From the NCBI RefSeq assembly GCF_003854275.1, contig NZ_QTQP01000048.1:1-54337 (forward strand): a stretch of 54,337 nucleotides of DNA, in the 5' to 3' direction. Position 1 is the first letter of the stretch. Every line of letters starts with the position of its first letter. Shown here in pieces: positions 17,480 to 25,595 of this stretch. The notes under the pieces were generated by a model that was given only the letters and a program-made list of their open reading frames with translations, was not told where the DNA came from and ran no database searches. A program made the translations under genes and the position numbers. The stretch is from Burkholderia sp. Bp8963 (GTDB lineage Bacteria > Pseudomonadota > Gammaproteobacteria > Burkholderiales > Burkholderiaceae).

Positions 17480-17752
17480 ATGAAATCAGGTCTGATGTTG
17501 ATCGCAGTCATCGCTTTGCTTCTCGCGCCGGGCCACTCGAGCGCCAAGGGTGGGCCGGATGAGCCGTCGGACACGCACGAGACCGTGCAGGATAACGGTC
17601 GCAAGATGATGGAAGACGACGCCAACGCATCCGCCCAGGCGGTCACGGACATGTCATATGGCGGCGTTCCCGAGACAGGCACCTCGTCAAGCGGCACTCG
17701 CGACCGGTCTTGCAAGGCCGGATCGCAGTGCGCGTCGTATCGTGGCCGATAA
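17480..17752 (+). CDS. small exported hypothetical protein
   Basis: A 90-residue protein with a signal peptide (MKSGLMLIAVIALLLAPGHS, then SAKG). The mature part is polar and Asp/Ser/Thr-rich with two cysteines near the end (DRSCKAGSQC). AAGGAG precedes the ATG at 17480. I recognise no family; probably periplasmic. Confidence 0.6.
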   Translation: MKSGLMLIAVIALLLAPGHSSAKGGPDEPSDTHETVQDNGRKMMEDDANASAQAVTDMSYGGVPETGTSSSGTRDRSCKAGSQCASYRGR

Positions 17753-17943
17753 CGCCTGAAATCCGGCGTACGGCGTGGAAAGATGGGCCGATTGCCAGAC
17801 GATGTCGCGACAAGCGGTCCGGCGCATGCGCAATGCGCTGACCACAAACCAGCCACGCCGTTGCCGACGCAGTGAACCGGCGATGCCGCCCGATCGAACG
17901 GTCGGGCTCTCTGCGCGCGCCGTGTCGCGAGCCGACCCGCCCG

Positions 17944-18270
17944 TCATTCGTTTTGTCCGGATTCCTGCAACGGCCGGACCGGTGGTGAGGAATCGGTCTC
18001 GAGCCACGGTTGCCAAACTGGCTGCCATAGCTGATCCCACCCACGCGGATACCACGCACGCTGCCAGGCCTGTATCGCTTCGGCCCAGAACGAAAGCGGC
18101 GCGGCGAGCGGGAACACACCAGACTGCAGCAGCCATTGCGCCGTGGCGTCGAACGACGGCGTCGCGGTGATCAGAATCGTCATCGCCTCCGCGTTCCTTT
18201 CCGGGAGCTCATGCCGGGTGATCTCGACCTCCACTGCCGGCAGGTGCGCTGTCAGTTTCGTTTGCCCCAT
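17944..18270 (-). CDS. hypothetical protein downstream of the glutamine synthetase paralogue
   Basis: A 108-residue protein. It has an N-terminal beta-rich part (KLTAHLPAVEVEITRHELP) and a tryptophan-rich C-terminal part (RGWDQLWQPVWQPWLETD). I recognise no family. Start at 18270 follows TGAGGTCGAAC; a longer start at 18282 is possible. It lies 72 bases after the end of the glnA-like gene, same strand, and may belong to its transcript. Confidence 0.6.
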   Translation of the reverse strand: MGQTKLTAHLPAVEVEITRHELPERNAEAMTILITATPSFDATAQWLLQSGVFPLAAPLSFWAEAIQAWQRAWYPRGWDQLWQPVWQPWLETDSSPPVRPLQESGQNE

Positions 18271-18342
18271 GTTCGACCTCATATCGATAGGGCGGCCGTC
18301 CATCACGACATCCGCCGCTTGACGATCCGCACGACCGCCGCT

Positions 18343-19848
18343 TCAGATATCGAAGTAAAGATAGAACTCCCACGGATGCGGCCGCAGCCTGATCGGATCA
18401 ACCTCCCGCCTGCGCTTGTAATCGATCCATGTCCGGATCAGGTCCTCGCTGAACACCTCGCCTTTGCGCAGGAACGCGTTGTCGGCTTCGAGCGCCTGCA
18501 GCGCGGCATCGAGCGAATCCGGCACCTGCCGGATGTTGCGCGCCTCCTCCGGCGGCAGGTCGTAGATGTTCCGGTCGAGCGGATCGCCCGGATCGATCCG
18601 GTTTTCAATGCCGTCGAGACCGGCCATCAGCATCGCGGCAAACGCGAGATACGCATTCGCGGACGGGTCGGGACAGCGAAACTCGACACGCCGTGCATTC
18701 GGCGCATCCGAATACATCGGAATGCGCGCCGCGGCGGACCGGTTACGCTGCGACATCGCAAGATTCACCGGCGCCTCGTAGCCGGGCACCAGCCGCTTGT
18801 ACGAGTTCGTCGTCGGCGCACAGAACGCCATCAGCGCCGGCGCGTGCCGCAACAGGCCGCCGATGTACCAGCGGCACAGGTCCGACGTCAGCGCCCATCC
18901 GCCCGCGTCGTAGAACAGATTGCGTTCGTCGTCCCACAGGCTCTGGTGACAATGCATGCCGCTCGCGTTGTCGGCGAACAGCGGCTTCGGCATGAAGGTT
19001 GCGACCTTGCCGTGCCGGCGCGCGACGTTCTTGCAGATGTACTTGTAGATCATCACGTTGTCGGCCATCCGCGTGAGCGTCGCGAACCGCATGTCGATCT
19101 CGTTCTGCCCGGCGGTCGCCACCTCGTGGTGGTGCACCTCGACCTGCACGCCCGCCTGCTGCAGCGTCAGCACGATCTCCGAACGGATTTCCTGCAGCGT
19201 GTCCTGCGGCGGCACCGGAAAATAGCCTTCCTTGTAGCGCGCCTTGTAGCCGAGATTGCCGCCGCCGTACGCGCCTTCGTCGCGGCCCGTGGCCCAGTCG
19301 CCCTCGGCCGATTCGACGTAGTAGTAGCCGCTGTGCTGATCCTGTCCGAAGCGGATCGAGTCGAAAATGAAAAACTCGAGTTCGGGCCCGAAATAGCACG
19401 TCGTCGCAATGCCGGTCTGCACGAGGTAGGCCTCGGCCTTCTTCGCGACATAGCGCGGATCGCGCGAATACGGTTGCCGCAACACGGGATCGACGACGTC
19501 GCAGATCAGCGACAGCGTCGGCGTGCTGCAGACGGGATCGATGAACGCGGTGGCGGGGTCCGGCCTCAGCAGCATGTCCGACTCGTGGATCTCCTGGAAG
19601 CCGCGAATCGACGAACCGTCGAAACCGATTCCGGCTTCGAACAGGCCTTCGTGAACTTCGGGGAGCGTGATCGAGAAGTGTTGCCAGAGTCCGGGCAGAT
19701 CGGTGAACTTCAGGTCGACGATCTGGATATTGTTCGCGTGCACCTGATCGATGACGTCGTTCATGCTTGCCGGACGGACGACGCGATAGCTGCCCGCATC
19801 GACCGATACGCCGGGAGGCGATTGGGGTGTGGCTGGTGCATTGGGCAT
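18343..19848 (-). CDS. type I glutamine synthetase (paralogue)
   Basis: A 501-residue GlnA-family enzyme joining glutamate and ammonia with ATP, or acting on a related amine. The beta-grasp block GIGFDGSSIRGFQEIHESDM, metal-binding ELEFFIFD, ATP loop region HCHQSLWDDERN and the catalytic loop FCAPTTNSYKRLVPGYEAPV are intact. The adenylylation-type tyrosine is present in NIYDLPPEE. The N-terminus is ~30 residues longer than usual. AGGAG precedes the start. It lies away from glnL/glnG-type genes and is flanked by two small unknown genes, so it looks like a second copy rather than the nitrogen-regulated one. Whether it uses glutamate or a polyamine is unclear. Confidence 0.9.
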   Translation of the reverse strand: MPNAPATPQSPPGVSVDAGSYRVVRPASMNDVIDQVHANNIQIVDLKFTDLPGLWQHFSITLPEVHEGLFEAGIGFDGSSIRGFQEIHESDMLLRPDPATAFIDPVCSTPTLSLICDVVDPVLRQPYSRDPRYVAKKAEAYLVQTGIATTCYFGPELEFFIFDSIRFGQDQHSGYYYVESAEGDWATGRDEGAYGGGNLGYKARYKEGYFPVPPQDTLQEIRSEIVLTLQQAGVQVEVHHHEVATAGQNEIDMRFATLTRMADNVMIYKYICKNVARRHGKVATFMPKPLFADNASGMHCHQSLWDDERNLFYDAGGWALTSDLCRWYIGGLLRHAPALMAFCAPTTNSYKRLVPGYEAPVNLAMSQRNRSAAARIPMYSDAPNARRVEFRCPDPSANAYLAFAAMLMAGLDGIENRIDPGDPLDRNIYDLPPEEARNIRQVPDSLDAALQALEADNAFLRKGEVFSEDLIRTWIDYKRRREVDPIRLRPHPWEFYLYFDI

Positions 19849-19940
19849 GGACGTTCTCCTCTTCTGGCCCTTTGCCGATGATCCAAGCTGGGTTTGTCAG
19901 TGCGCGACAGCAACAGGGATCCGCGCGCGCCGGCGATCAG

Positions 19941-20144
19941 TCAGCGGTCCTCCCTCATGCCGGCCAGACGGGCCTCGCCGGCGTCCCTTGCCGCGGCCGC
20001 CGTGCCGAACGTTTCGTCCGACACGAACGCGCGCCTGACATTCTGCGCATCGAAATCGACGAGCGAGATGACCCAGACAAACGCGCCCGCATGTTCCGCG
20101 GTTTGCACGAAAGCGCGCAGGTTGCCGCTGGTTTCTGCATTCAT
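19941..20144 (-). CDS. small hypothetical protein upstream of the glnA paralogue
   Basis: A 67-residue soluble protein (MNAETSGNLRAFVQTAEHAG, then AFVWVISLVDFDAQNVRRAF). GGGAGATCGCC precedes the ATG. The balanced, protein-like composition and good site support a real gene. It is 92 bases upstream of the glutamine synthetase start in the same direction. No family recognised. Confidence 0.6.
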   Translation of the reverse strand: MNAETSGNLRAFVQTAEHAGAFVWVISLVDFDAQNVRRAFVSDETFGTAAAARDAGEARLAGMREDR

Positions 20145-20316
20145 GGCGATCTCCCGAGAAAGAGTGAACGACTCGAACAGTCAGATGAACCGGCACACCG
20201 GGCGGCCGCCGCCATTCCAGTTGCGATTGATACATGGCGGATGCATGCGCGTGCGACAAGCATGACAACGCCGCGCGTCGCGCCGGGACCGGTTGCATGC
20301 ACATTGATTTTAGGCG

Positions 20317-20916
20317 TCAACCGTGCGTCGCGGACACGACTTGCCCGGTAATGTCTTCCACCACGCATTTGCGAAACGCCTGAGCGACGACCGCTGCATG
20401 CACGCCGCCGCTCGGATCGCGCCCCATTGCCTGAAGCGTTTCGGCGACCCATCCCGGACTCACGACATTCACGCGCAGCCGGCCTTTCAGCTCGAGCGCG
20501 GCCGCACGGGCGAACGCTTCGACGCCCGCGTTGACGATGCTCACCGCCGCGCTGCCCGGCATCGGGTGCTGGGCGAGCAGCCCGCTCGTCAACGTGATCG
20601 ACCCGCCCGGCGTGATGCTCGAGATGCCGCAGCGCACCAGGTTCACCTGCCCCATCAGCTTGTTCGCGAGGCTGAACGCGAAGTCGCCGTCGGCGAGCGT
20701 GTCGAGCGGCGCGAACCTCGCGGTACCGGCCACGCAGACCACGGCATCGAGCGGCGCGGCATGCTCGTACATCGCGGCGATCGACGCCTTGTCCGAGATG
20801 TCCACCGCAAGGGTCGACCCTTTGCGGCTCGCGCCGATCACGTCGTGTTCCGCCGACAACAGGCCGACGATTTCCTTTCCGAGGAGCCCTGTCGCTCCGA
20901 CGACCAGGATGCGCAT
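20317..20916 (-). CDS. atypical short-chain dehydrogenase/reductase
   Basis: A 199-residue SDR-fold protein. The nucleotide-binding motif is VVGATGLLGKE (residues ~5-15), followed by SRKGSTLAVDISDKASI and the strand DAVVCVAGTARF. The C-terminal block RLRVNVVSPGWVAETL is typical. The canonical Tyr-x-x-x-Lys catalytic pair is missing from its expected place (PGSAAVSIVNAGVEAFARAA), as in a known short SDR subgroup. GTATAGGAGGATGT precedes the ATG at 20916. It is divergent from the acylphosphatase gene. Confidence 0.85.
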   Translation of the reverse strand: MRILVVGATGLLGKEIVGLLSAEHDVIGASRKGSTLAVDISDKASIAAMYEHAAPLDAVVCVAGTARFAPLDTLADGDFAFSLANKLMGQVNLVRCGISSITPGGSITLTSGLLAQHPMPGSAAVSIVNAGVEAFARAAALELKGRLRVNVVSPGWVAETLQAMGRDPSGGVHAAVVAQAFRKCVVEDITGQVVSATHG

Positions 20917-21042
20917 ACATCCTCCTATACTCACAGGTGGACAACTTCCATTTTGTCGCTGCGCCCGGGCGGATGCAATGCGAGCATGCCGGTTCGCCCA
21001 TTGGCGGGGCAACGTTGTTCCGGCGCGTCTGGGGAACGTCGT

Positions 21043-21345
21043 ATGAGCGTGAACGATCGAATGCTCGAGACCCGGCTCGTCCGCGTGTGCGGACGGGTTC
21101 AGGGCGTCGGGTACCGCGAGGCCTGTGTGCGGCACGCGCGCGTGCTGAACGTGACGGGCTGGGTGCGCAACCGCATGGACGGGTCCGTCGAGGCGATGCT
21201 TCAGGGCTCCCCGGCGCAGCTTGTCGACATGTGCGACTGGATGCGCGACGGCATGTCCGCCGCGCTCGTCGAGAAGCTGGAGATGACGGAAGTGGCGCCG
21301 CCGTTTGCCCGCTTCGACGCATTCGAGCGGCTGCCGACGTTGTAG
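21043..21345 (+). CDS. acyP: acylphosphatase
   Basis: A 100-residue acylphosphatase that hydrolyses carboxyl-phosphate bonds. The family signature is complete: RVCGRVQGVGYREACVRHAR, with the catalytic Arg in GVGYR, and GWVRNRMDGSVEAMLQG with the catalytic Asn. Start at 21043 is preceded by GGGGAACGTC. It is a typical small cytosolic enzyme, divergent from the SDR gene. Confidence 0.93.
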   Translation: MSVNDRMLETRLVRVCGRVQGVGYREACVRHARVLNVTGWVRNRMDGSVEAMLQGSPAQLVDMCDWMRDGMSAALVEKLEMTEVAPPFARFDAFERLPTL

Positions 21346-21422
21346 CGCACTGCGCTGCGCAATGCGACGACGCCAGATAGGCGCCGTCCGGCGCGCGGAA
21401 CCGACCGGACAGGAGATTGCAG

Positions 21423-21878
21423 ATGGTTACTTCGATGTTGCGCCAGGCCTCCCTGGTACTCGCGGGGCTCGCCTGCGCGGGCTCGATGACGCTGGCGCAG
21501 GCGGCGCCGATGACGTTTTCCGTGCCGCTCGCGGGCTCGCAGGAAGTCCCGCCCGTCCAGACCCAGGGCACCGGCAACGCCGACCTGACCTACGATCCGG
21601 ACACCCGCGTCGTCAAATGGAACATCACGTTCAGCGGCCTGTCGGGCGCCGCCACGATGGCGCACTTCCACGGCCCGGCTCCGGCCGGCACGAATGCGTC
21701 GCCGGTGGTCTGGCTTTCGCAGAAAGGCGCGATGTCGGCCGAGAGCCCGCTCACCGGCACGGCGACGCTGTCGCCGGCCGATGCGCAGGCGTTCATGGCC
21801 GGCAACCTGTATGTCAACGTGCACACCAAGGATCACCCGGCCGGCGAGATCCGCGGCCAGGTGGTGCCGCCGAAGTGA
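21423..21878 (+). CDS. exported CHRD-domain protein
   Basis: A 151-residue secreted protein. The signal peptide ends near LAQAAP. The rest is one CHRD domain: the opening FSVPLAGSQEVPPVQTQGTG, the strand MAHFHGPAPAG and the ending LYVNVHTKDHPAGEIRGQV. The domain occurs in chordin and in many bacterial exported proteins; its ligand is unknown. Start at the ATG 21423, seven bases after AGGAG; a TTG at 21417 is in frame but too close. Confidence 0.88.
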   Translation: MVTSMLRQASLVLAGLACAGSMTLAQAAPMTFSVPLAGSQEVPPVQTQGTGNADLTYDPDTRVVKWNITFSGLSGAATMAHFHGPAPAGTNASPVVWLSQKGAMSAESPLTGTATLSPADAQAFMAGNLYVNVHTKDHPAGEIRGQVVPPK

Positions 21879-22037
21879 CACTGAAAGGCAATTGACGCCC
21901 GGCGCTCACAAATACGTTGCGAGCAACCCGACGGCCACGGCCGCCTCAACGAGCAACAACAGCGCGCGTCCCGCCGGCGCTAGCCGCGGCGCGCGAATGT
22001 CGGGCAGCGAGCGGGCAGCGCATGAGATGTGCGCCGC

Positions 22038-24797
22038 TCACTTGCGCGCTCCGGCACGGCCGCCCCCCATCGACTCGAGCAGCGGCTGCAGCGCGTCGAG
22101 CTCCGAGCCAAACCCGGCCCAGTCGCCCGCCTTCAGCCGTTCGATCGCGCGGTCGTAATGCGCGAGCGCTTCGCGGGCGCGCGCGTCCGCCGCGCTGGGC
22201 GCCGGCGCGGCCGCCTTCGCCGTCGCCGTCTCCTTGAACAGCGCCGCGAGGGCCTCGCTCAATGTGTCCTCCATCACGACACGGTCGCCATACGCGGCGA
22301 TCACGCGCTTCAATTCCGGGAGTTGCCCGGACGCCGCGCGCAGATAGAGCGGAGAAACATAGAGGATCGAGTTCTCGATCGGCACGACGACCAGATGGCC
22401 GCGGATCACGCGCGACCCCATCTGGTTCCACAGCGAGATCTGCTGCGAGATCTCGGTGCTCTGCTGGATCCGCGCCTCGATTTGGAACGGCCCGTAGACG
22501 AGCTTTTCCTTCGGGAACGCGTAGACGATCAGCTTGCCGTACTCGGGCGGATCGCAACGCGCCGCCAGCCACGCGATCATGTTCTCGCGCTGGCTCGGCA
22601 CCATCGGCAGCATCAGCACGAACTCGGCGCGCGCGTCGCCCGGCAGGCGCATCATCGTGTAGTAGGGCGCCATCTGCGTGCCCGACGCATCGCCACCGTC
22701 GATGTCGCTCAGCTCGCGCGGGAACTGCCACAGATCCTCGCGGTTGTAGAAGACTTCCGGCGCGTCCATGTGGTACGCGCGGTAGAGGTTCGCCTGGATC
22801 AGGAACAGGTCCTCCGGGTAGCGGATATGCTGCCGAAGGTCTGGCGGCATCGCGGCGAGCGGCTTGAACATGCCGGGAAAGATGCGCTCGTAGGTCCGCA
22901 CGACCGGATCGGCCGGATCGCTGACGTAGAAATCGACCGTGCCTTGGTACGCGTCGACCACGATCTTGACCGCGTTGCGGATGTAATTGCTGCCGTCGTC
23001 GACGCCTGGCGGCGCGTACGGGAACCAGTGGCTCGTCGTGTACGCGTCTTGCATCCAGAACAGGCGCCCGTTGCTCACGACGAGATACGGATCGCGGTCG
23101 AACGTCAGAAACGGCGCGATCGTGCGGATCCGGTCGCGGATGTTGCGATGAAACAAAATCCGGCTGTCTTGCGTGACGTAATGGGTCAGCAGGATGTTCG
23201 GATCGTCGAACTGCCACGCGAACAGGCTGCGCCGCGCCACGCCACCGATCGCGACGCCGTCGCGCCCGCCATAGGTCGTGTAGACGTTGCCGTCCCCTTT
23301 CGGGTAGTCGAATTCGGGCACGCTGCCCTTCACGATCACATAGCCCTGCTCACCCTCGCCGAAATAGAGCCGTGGTTCGCTGATCGCCGGCCCGCCGTCG
23401 GCGACGGGCGGAATGTCCCGCAGATACAGCGACGGCAGGCCTTCCGTGGATTTCTCGGTGACAGGCGACATCACGACGCCACTGCCGTGCGTGAACAGCA
23501 GATGCAGGTTCACCCAGGTCCGCGCGTTCCCCGCGAGCATCGACGGCTCCAGTTCGCGCGCCGACAGCAGCACCTGCCGGTAGCCGGATGCGAGCGGGTA
23601 GCGGTCGATGTCGACGGCGAAGAACTTGTAGTAGGTGCGGATCTCCTGCAGCTGCGCGTAGGTATCGAGCAGCGGCTGCACATCCCACAGCCGGATGTTG
23701 TCGATGGTCGCGCGATTCGCCTGCAGCGACGCGAGCGTCAGGCCCTGCTCGGCCGAGAACGGCAGCACCGCAATCTGCGCGAGGCCATAGGCCTGCCGCG
23801 TCAGCGCGATGTTGTGCGCGATATACGGCGTCTCCAGCTGCAGCTCGCTCGGCTTCACGTAGAAGCGCTGGAACAGCGCGGGATAGACGATGCCGAGCGC
23901 GAACGAACTGCCGAACACCAGCAGCGCGGCGGCGGCCGGCAGCCGATAGCCGGGCCGGCGCAGGTTCGCCGCCAGCGCGGCGGCCGCCGCGATCGCCAGG
24001 CCGATGAGCAGCCATCGCACCGGCAGCACGACGTGGACGTCGGTATAGCCGGCGCCGACCACGACGCCGTTGTTGTCATAGAGCAGCAGATAGCGGCTGA
24101 GCCACCACGACCACGCCTTCAGCAGGAAGAAGAGCGCGAGCAGGGCCACGCCGTGCGTCGCGGCAGCGGACGAGAAGCGCTTCGGCACCCGGCGCACGAT
24201 GTCGCCGCGCACCCAGTAGACGCCGCCCGCGACGACCGCGCAGCTGATCAGCAGTTGCAGCAGCCAGTTCCTGATCGTGATCAGGACCGGCAGCGAGAAC
24301 AGGTAGAAGCCGATGTCGTTGCCGAAGATCGGATCGCGCTGGCCGAACGGTACCTGATGCAGAAAGCGCAACGCGATGTCCCAGTGCGACATCGCGTTGC
24401 CGGCGATCACGAACGCGAGGAAACCGGCGGCCACGCCGATGACCAGGCGCCACGGAATGCGCGCGGTGAACTGTTCCGCGAGCACCCTGATCACTTCGTC
24501 CGCACGCGTCGGCGGCTCGGTTTCCACCTGCCAGATGAAGACGGGCGTCGCGTAGCGATGCGCGAGCAGGCCCGATGCGCCGATCGTCGCCGCCGACACG
24601 ACGAACACGACGACGAACAGCAGTGCCCTCGTGAGCAGGATCGTCCAGAAAACACCCGCATAGCCGACCGACGAGAACCATAGCCAGTCGACCAGCACGC
24701 CGGTCACGCGTCCGATGGCGATCAGGATGGCGATGACGATCGCGGCCACGATCGCATAGCGTCTCAGGCGCGGCGCGGAGGTCGGTTGCGAACGCAT
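22038..24797 (-). CDS. UPF0182 family membrane protein
   Basis: A 919-residue protein. The N-terminal third has about seven transmembrane helices (first RYAIVAAIVIAILIAIG, then VLVDWLWFSSVGYAGVFWTI), followed by a large extracytoplasmic domain with conserved blocks such as ADEVIRVLAEQFTAR, NIRLWDVQPLLDTYAQLQEI and the DRDPYLVVSNGRLFWMQDAY region. Length and domain order match UPF0182. The C-terminal ~60 residues are Ala-rich. Function is unknown. A long open frame opposite (22029-24683) is a shadow. Confidence 0.93.
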   Translation of the reverse strand: MRSQPTSAPRLRRYAIVAAIVIAILIAIGRVTGVLVDWLWFSSVGYAGVFWTILLTRALLFVVVFVVSAATIGASGLLAHRYATPVFIWQVETEPPTRADEVIRVLAEQFTARIPWRLVIGVAAGFLAFVIAGNAMSHWDIALRFLHQVPFGQRDPIFGNDIGFYLFSLPVLITIRNWLLQLLISCAVVAGGVYWVRGDIVRRVPKRFSSAAATHGVALLALFFLLKAWSWWLSRYLLLYDNNGVVVGAGYTDVHVVLPVRWLLIGLAIAAAAALAANLRRPGYRLPAAAALLVFGSSFALGIVYPALFQRFYVKPSELQLETPYIAHNIALTRQAYGLAQIAVLPFSAEQGLTLASLQANRATIDNIRLWDVQPLLDTYAQLQEIRTYYKFFAVDIDRYPLASGYRQVLLSARELEPSMLAGNARTWVNLHLLFTHGSGVVMSPVTEKSTEGLPSLYLRDIPPVADGGPAISEPRLYFGEGEQGYVIVKGSVPEFDYPKGDGNVYTTYGGRDGVAIGGVARRSLFAWQFDDPNILLTHYVTQDSRILFHRNIRDRIRTIAPFLTFDRDPYLVVSNGRLFWMQDAYTTSHWFPYAPPGVDDGSNYIRNAVKIVVDAYQGTVDFYVSDPADPVVRTYERIFPGMFKPLAAMPPDLRQHIRYPEDLFLIQANLYRAYHMDAPEVFYNREDLWQFPRELSDIDGGDASGTQMAPYYTMMRLPGDARAEFVLMLPMVPSQRENMIAWLAARCDPPEYGKLIVYAFPKEKLVYGPFQIEARIQQSTEISQQISLWNQMGSRVIRGHLVVVPIENSILYVSPLYLRAASGQLPELKRVIAAYGDRVVMEDTLSEALAALFKETATAKAAAPAPSAADARAREALAHYDRAIERLKAGDWAGFGSELDALQPLLESMGGGRAGARK

Positions 24798-25104
24798 CGA
24801 GGTTCCTTTGCCGGCGCTCCACGCGCAGCGGCTGCGACCGGACCGTTGTGCACTGCCGATCCGCCAGGATCGCGGCTGGCCGGATTCTTCATGCTACGCC
24901 TGTGGCCGGCGAACAGCCATCCGGCGTTATCCGGGAACGCGCGGAACGAACGGATGACGCGCGACGGATTCCGTGCTCGACGCGCCGGAACGTGATGCGA
25001 AACAGCGCGCGTTCACGGTTTTGGGGACCGTTTGCACGCGCTTCGGCCGGGGATCACAATGGTCGCGGGTGCGGCTTGCCGCGCTGGAACCGACGGAGGG
25101 CGCC
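24798..25104. other. intergenic region, no gene seen
   Basis: About 307 bases between the divergent UPF0182 and DUF1810 genes. It should hold both promoters; no clear motif found. Confidence 0.4.
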
Positions 25105-25524
25105 ATGGACGATCCCCATGACCTGCAGCGCTTTGTCGACGCGCAGGATCCCGTGTATGCGCAGGTCTGCGACGAGCTGAAGAGCGGGCACAAGCGCAGC
25201 CACTGGATGTGGTTCGTATTTCCGCAGATCGAAGGGCTCGGAGACAGCGCGATGGCGCAACGCTATGCGATCGCGTCACTGGACGAGGCCCGCGCATATC
25301 TTGAGCATCCGGTGCTCGGCGAGCGGCTGCGCGCGTGCACGCGGCTCGTCAACCATGTCGACGGCCGCTCGATCCAGGAGATTTTCGGCTATCCGGATTA
25401 CCTGAAATTCCGGTCGTCTGTCACGCTGTTCGCACAGGCGACCCGCGACAACGCGGTATTCATCGAGGCGCTCGACAAGTACTTCGGCGGCGAAGCCGAT
25501 CACAATACGCTCGCGCGGATCTAG
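25105..25524 (+). CDS. DUF1810 family protein
   Basis: A 139-residue protein. The family core is evident: DLQRFVDAQDPVYAQVCDEL, HWMWFVFPQIEGLGDSAMAQ, EIFGYPDYLKFRSSVTLFA. DUF1810 proteins are calpastatin-like small soluble proteins of unknown role. Start at 25105 follows CGGAGGG; the upstream continuation of the frame has no such site. Confidence 0.9.
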   Translation: MDDPHDLQRFVDAQDPVYAQVCDELKSGHKRSHWMWFVFPQIEGLGDSAMAQRYAIASLDEARAYLEHPVLGERLRACTRLVNHVDGRSIQEIFGYPDYLKFRSSVTLFAQATRDNAVFIEALDKYFGGEADHNTLARI

Positions 25525-25595
25525 CTGCGGCGTGCAACGATCGTTCGCATCACGTCAGCGTCGCGTGAGCGACTCGATACGGTCGAATCGACGCG

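Noticed and set aside
18136..19881. 581-residue plus-strand frame opposite the glutamine synthetase
   Set aside because: Shadow of the glutamine synthetase gene; Arg/His-rich composition.
22029..24683. 884-residue plus-strand frame opposite the UPF0182 gene
   Set aside because: GC-rich shadow frame: His/Arg-rich, no domain and no ribosome binding site.
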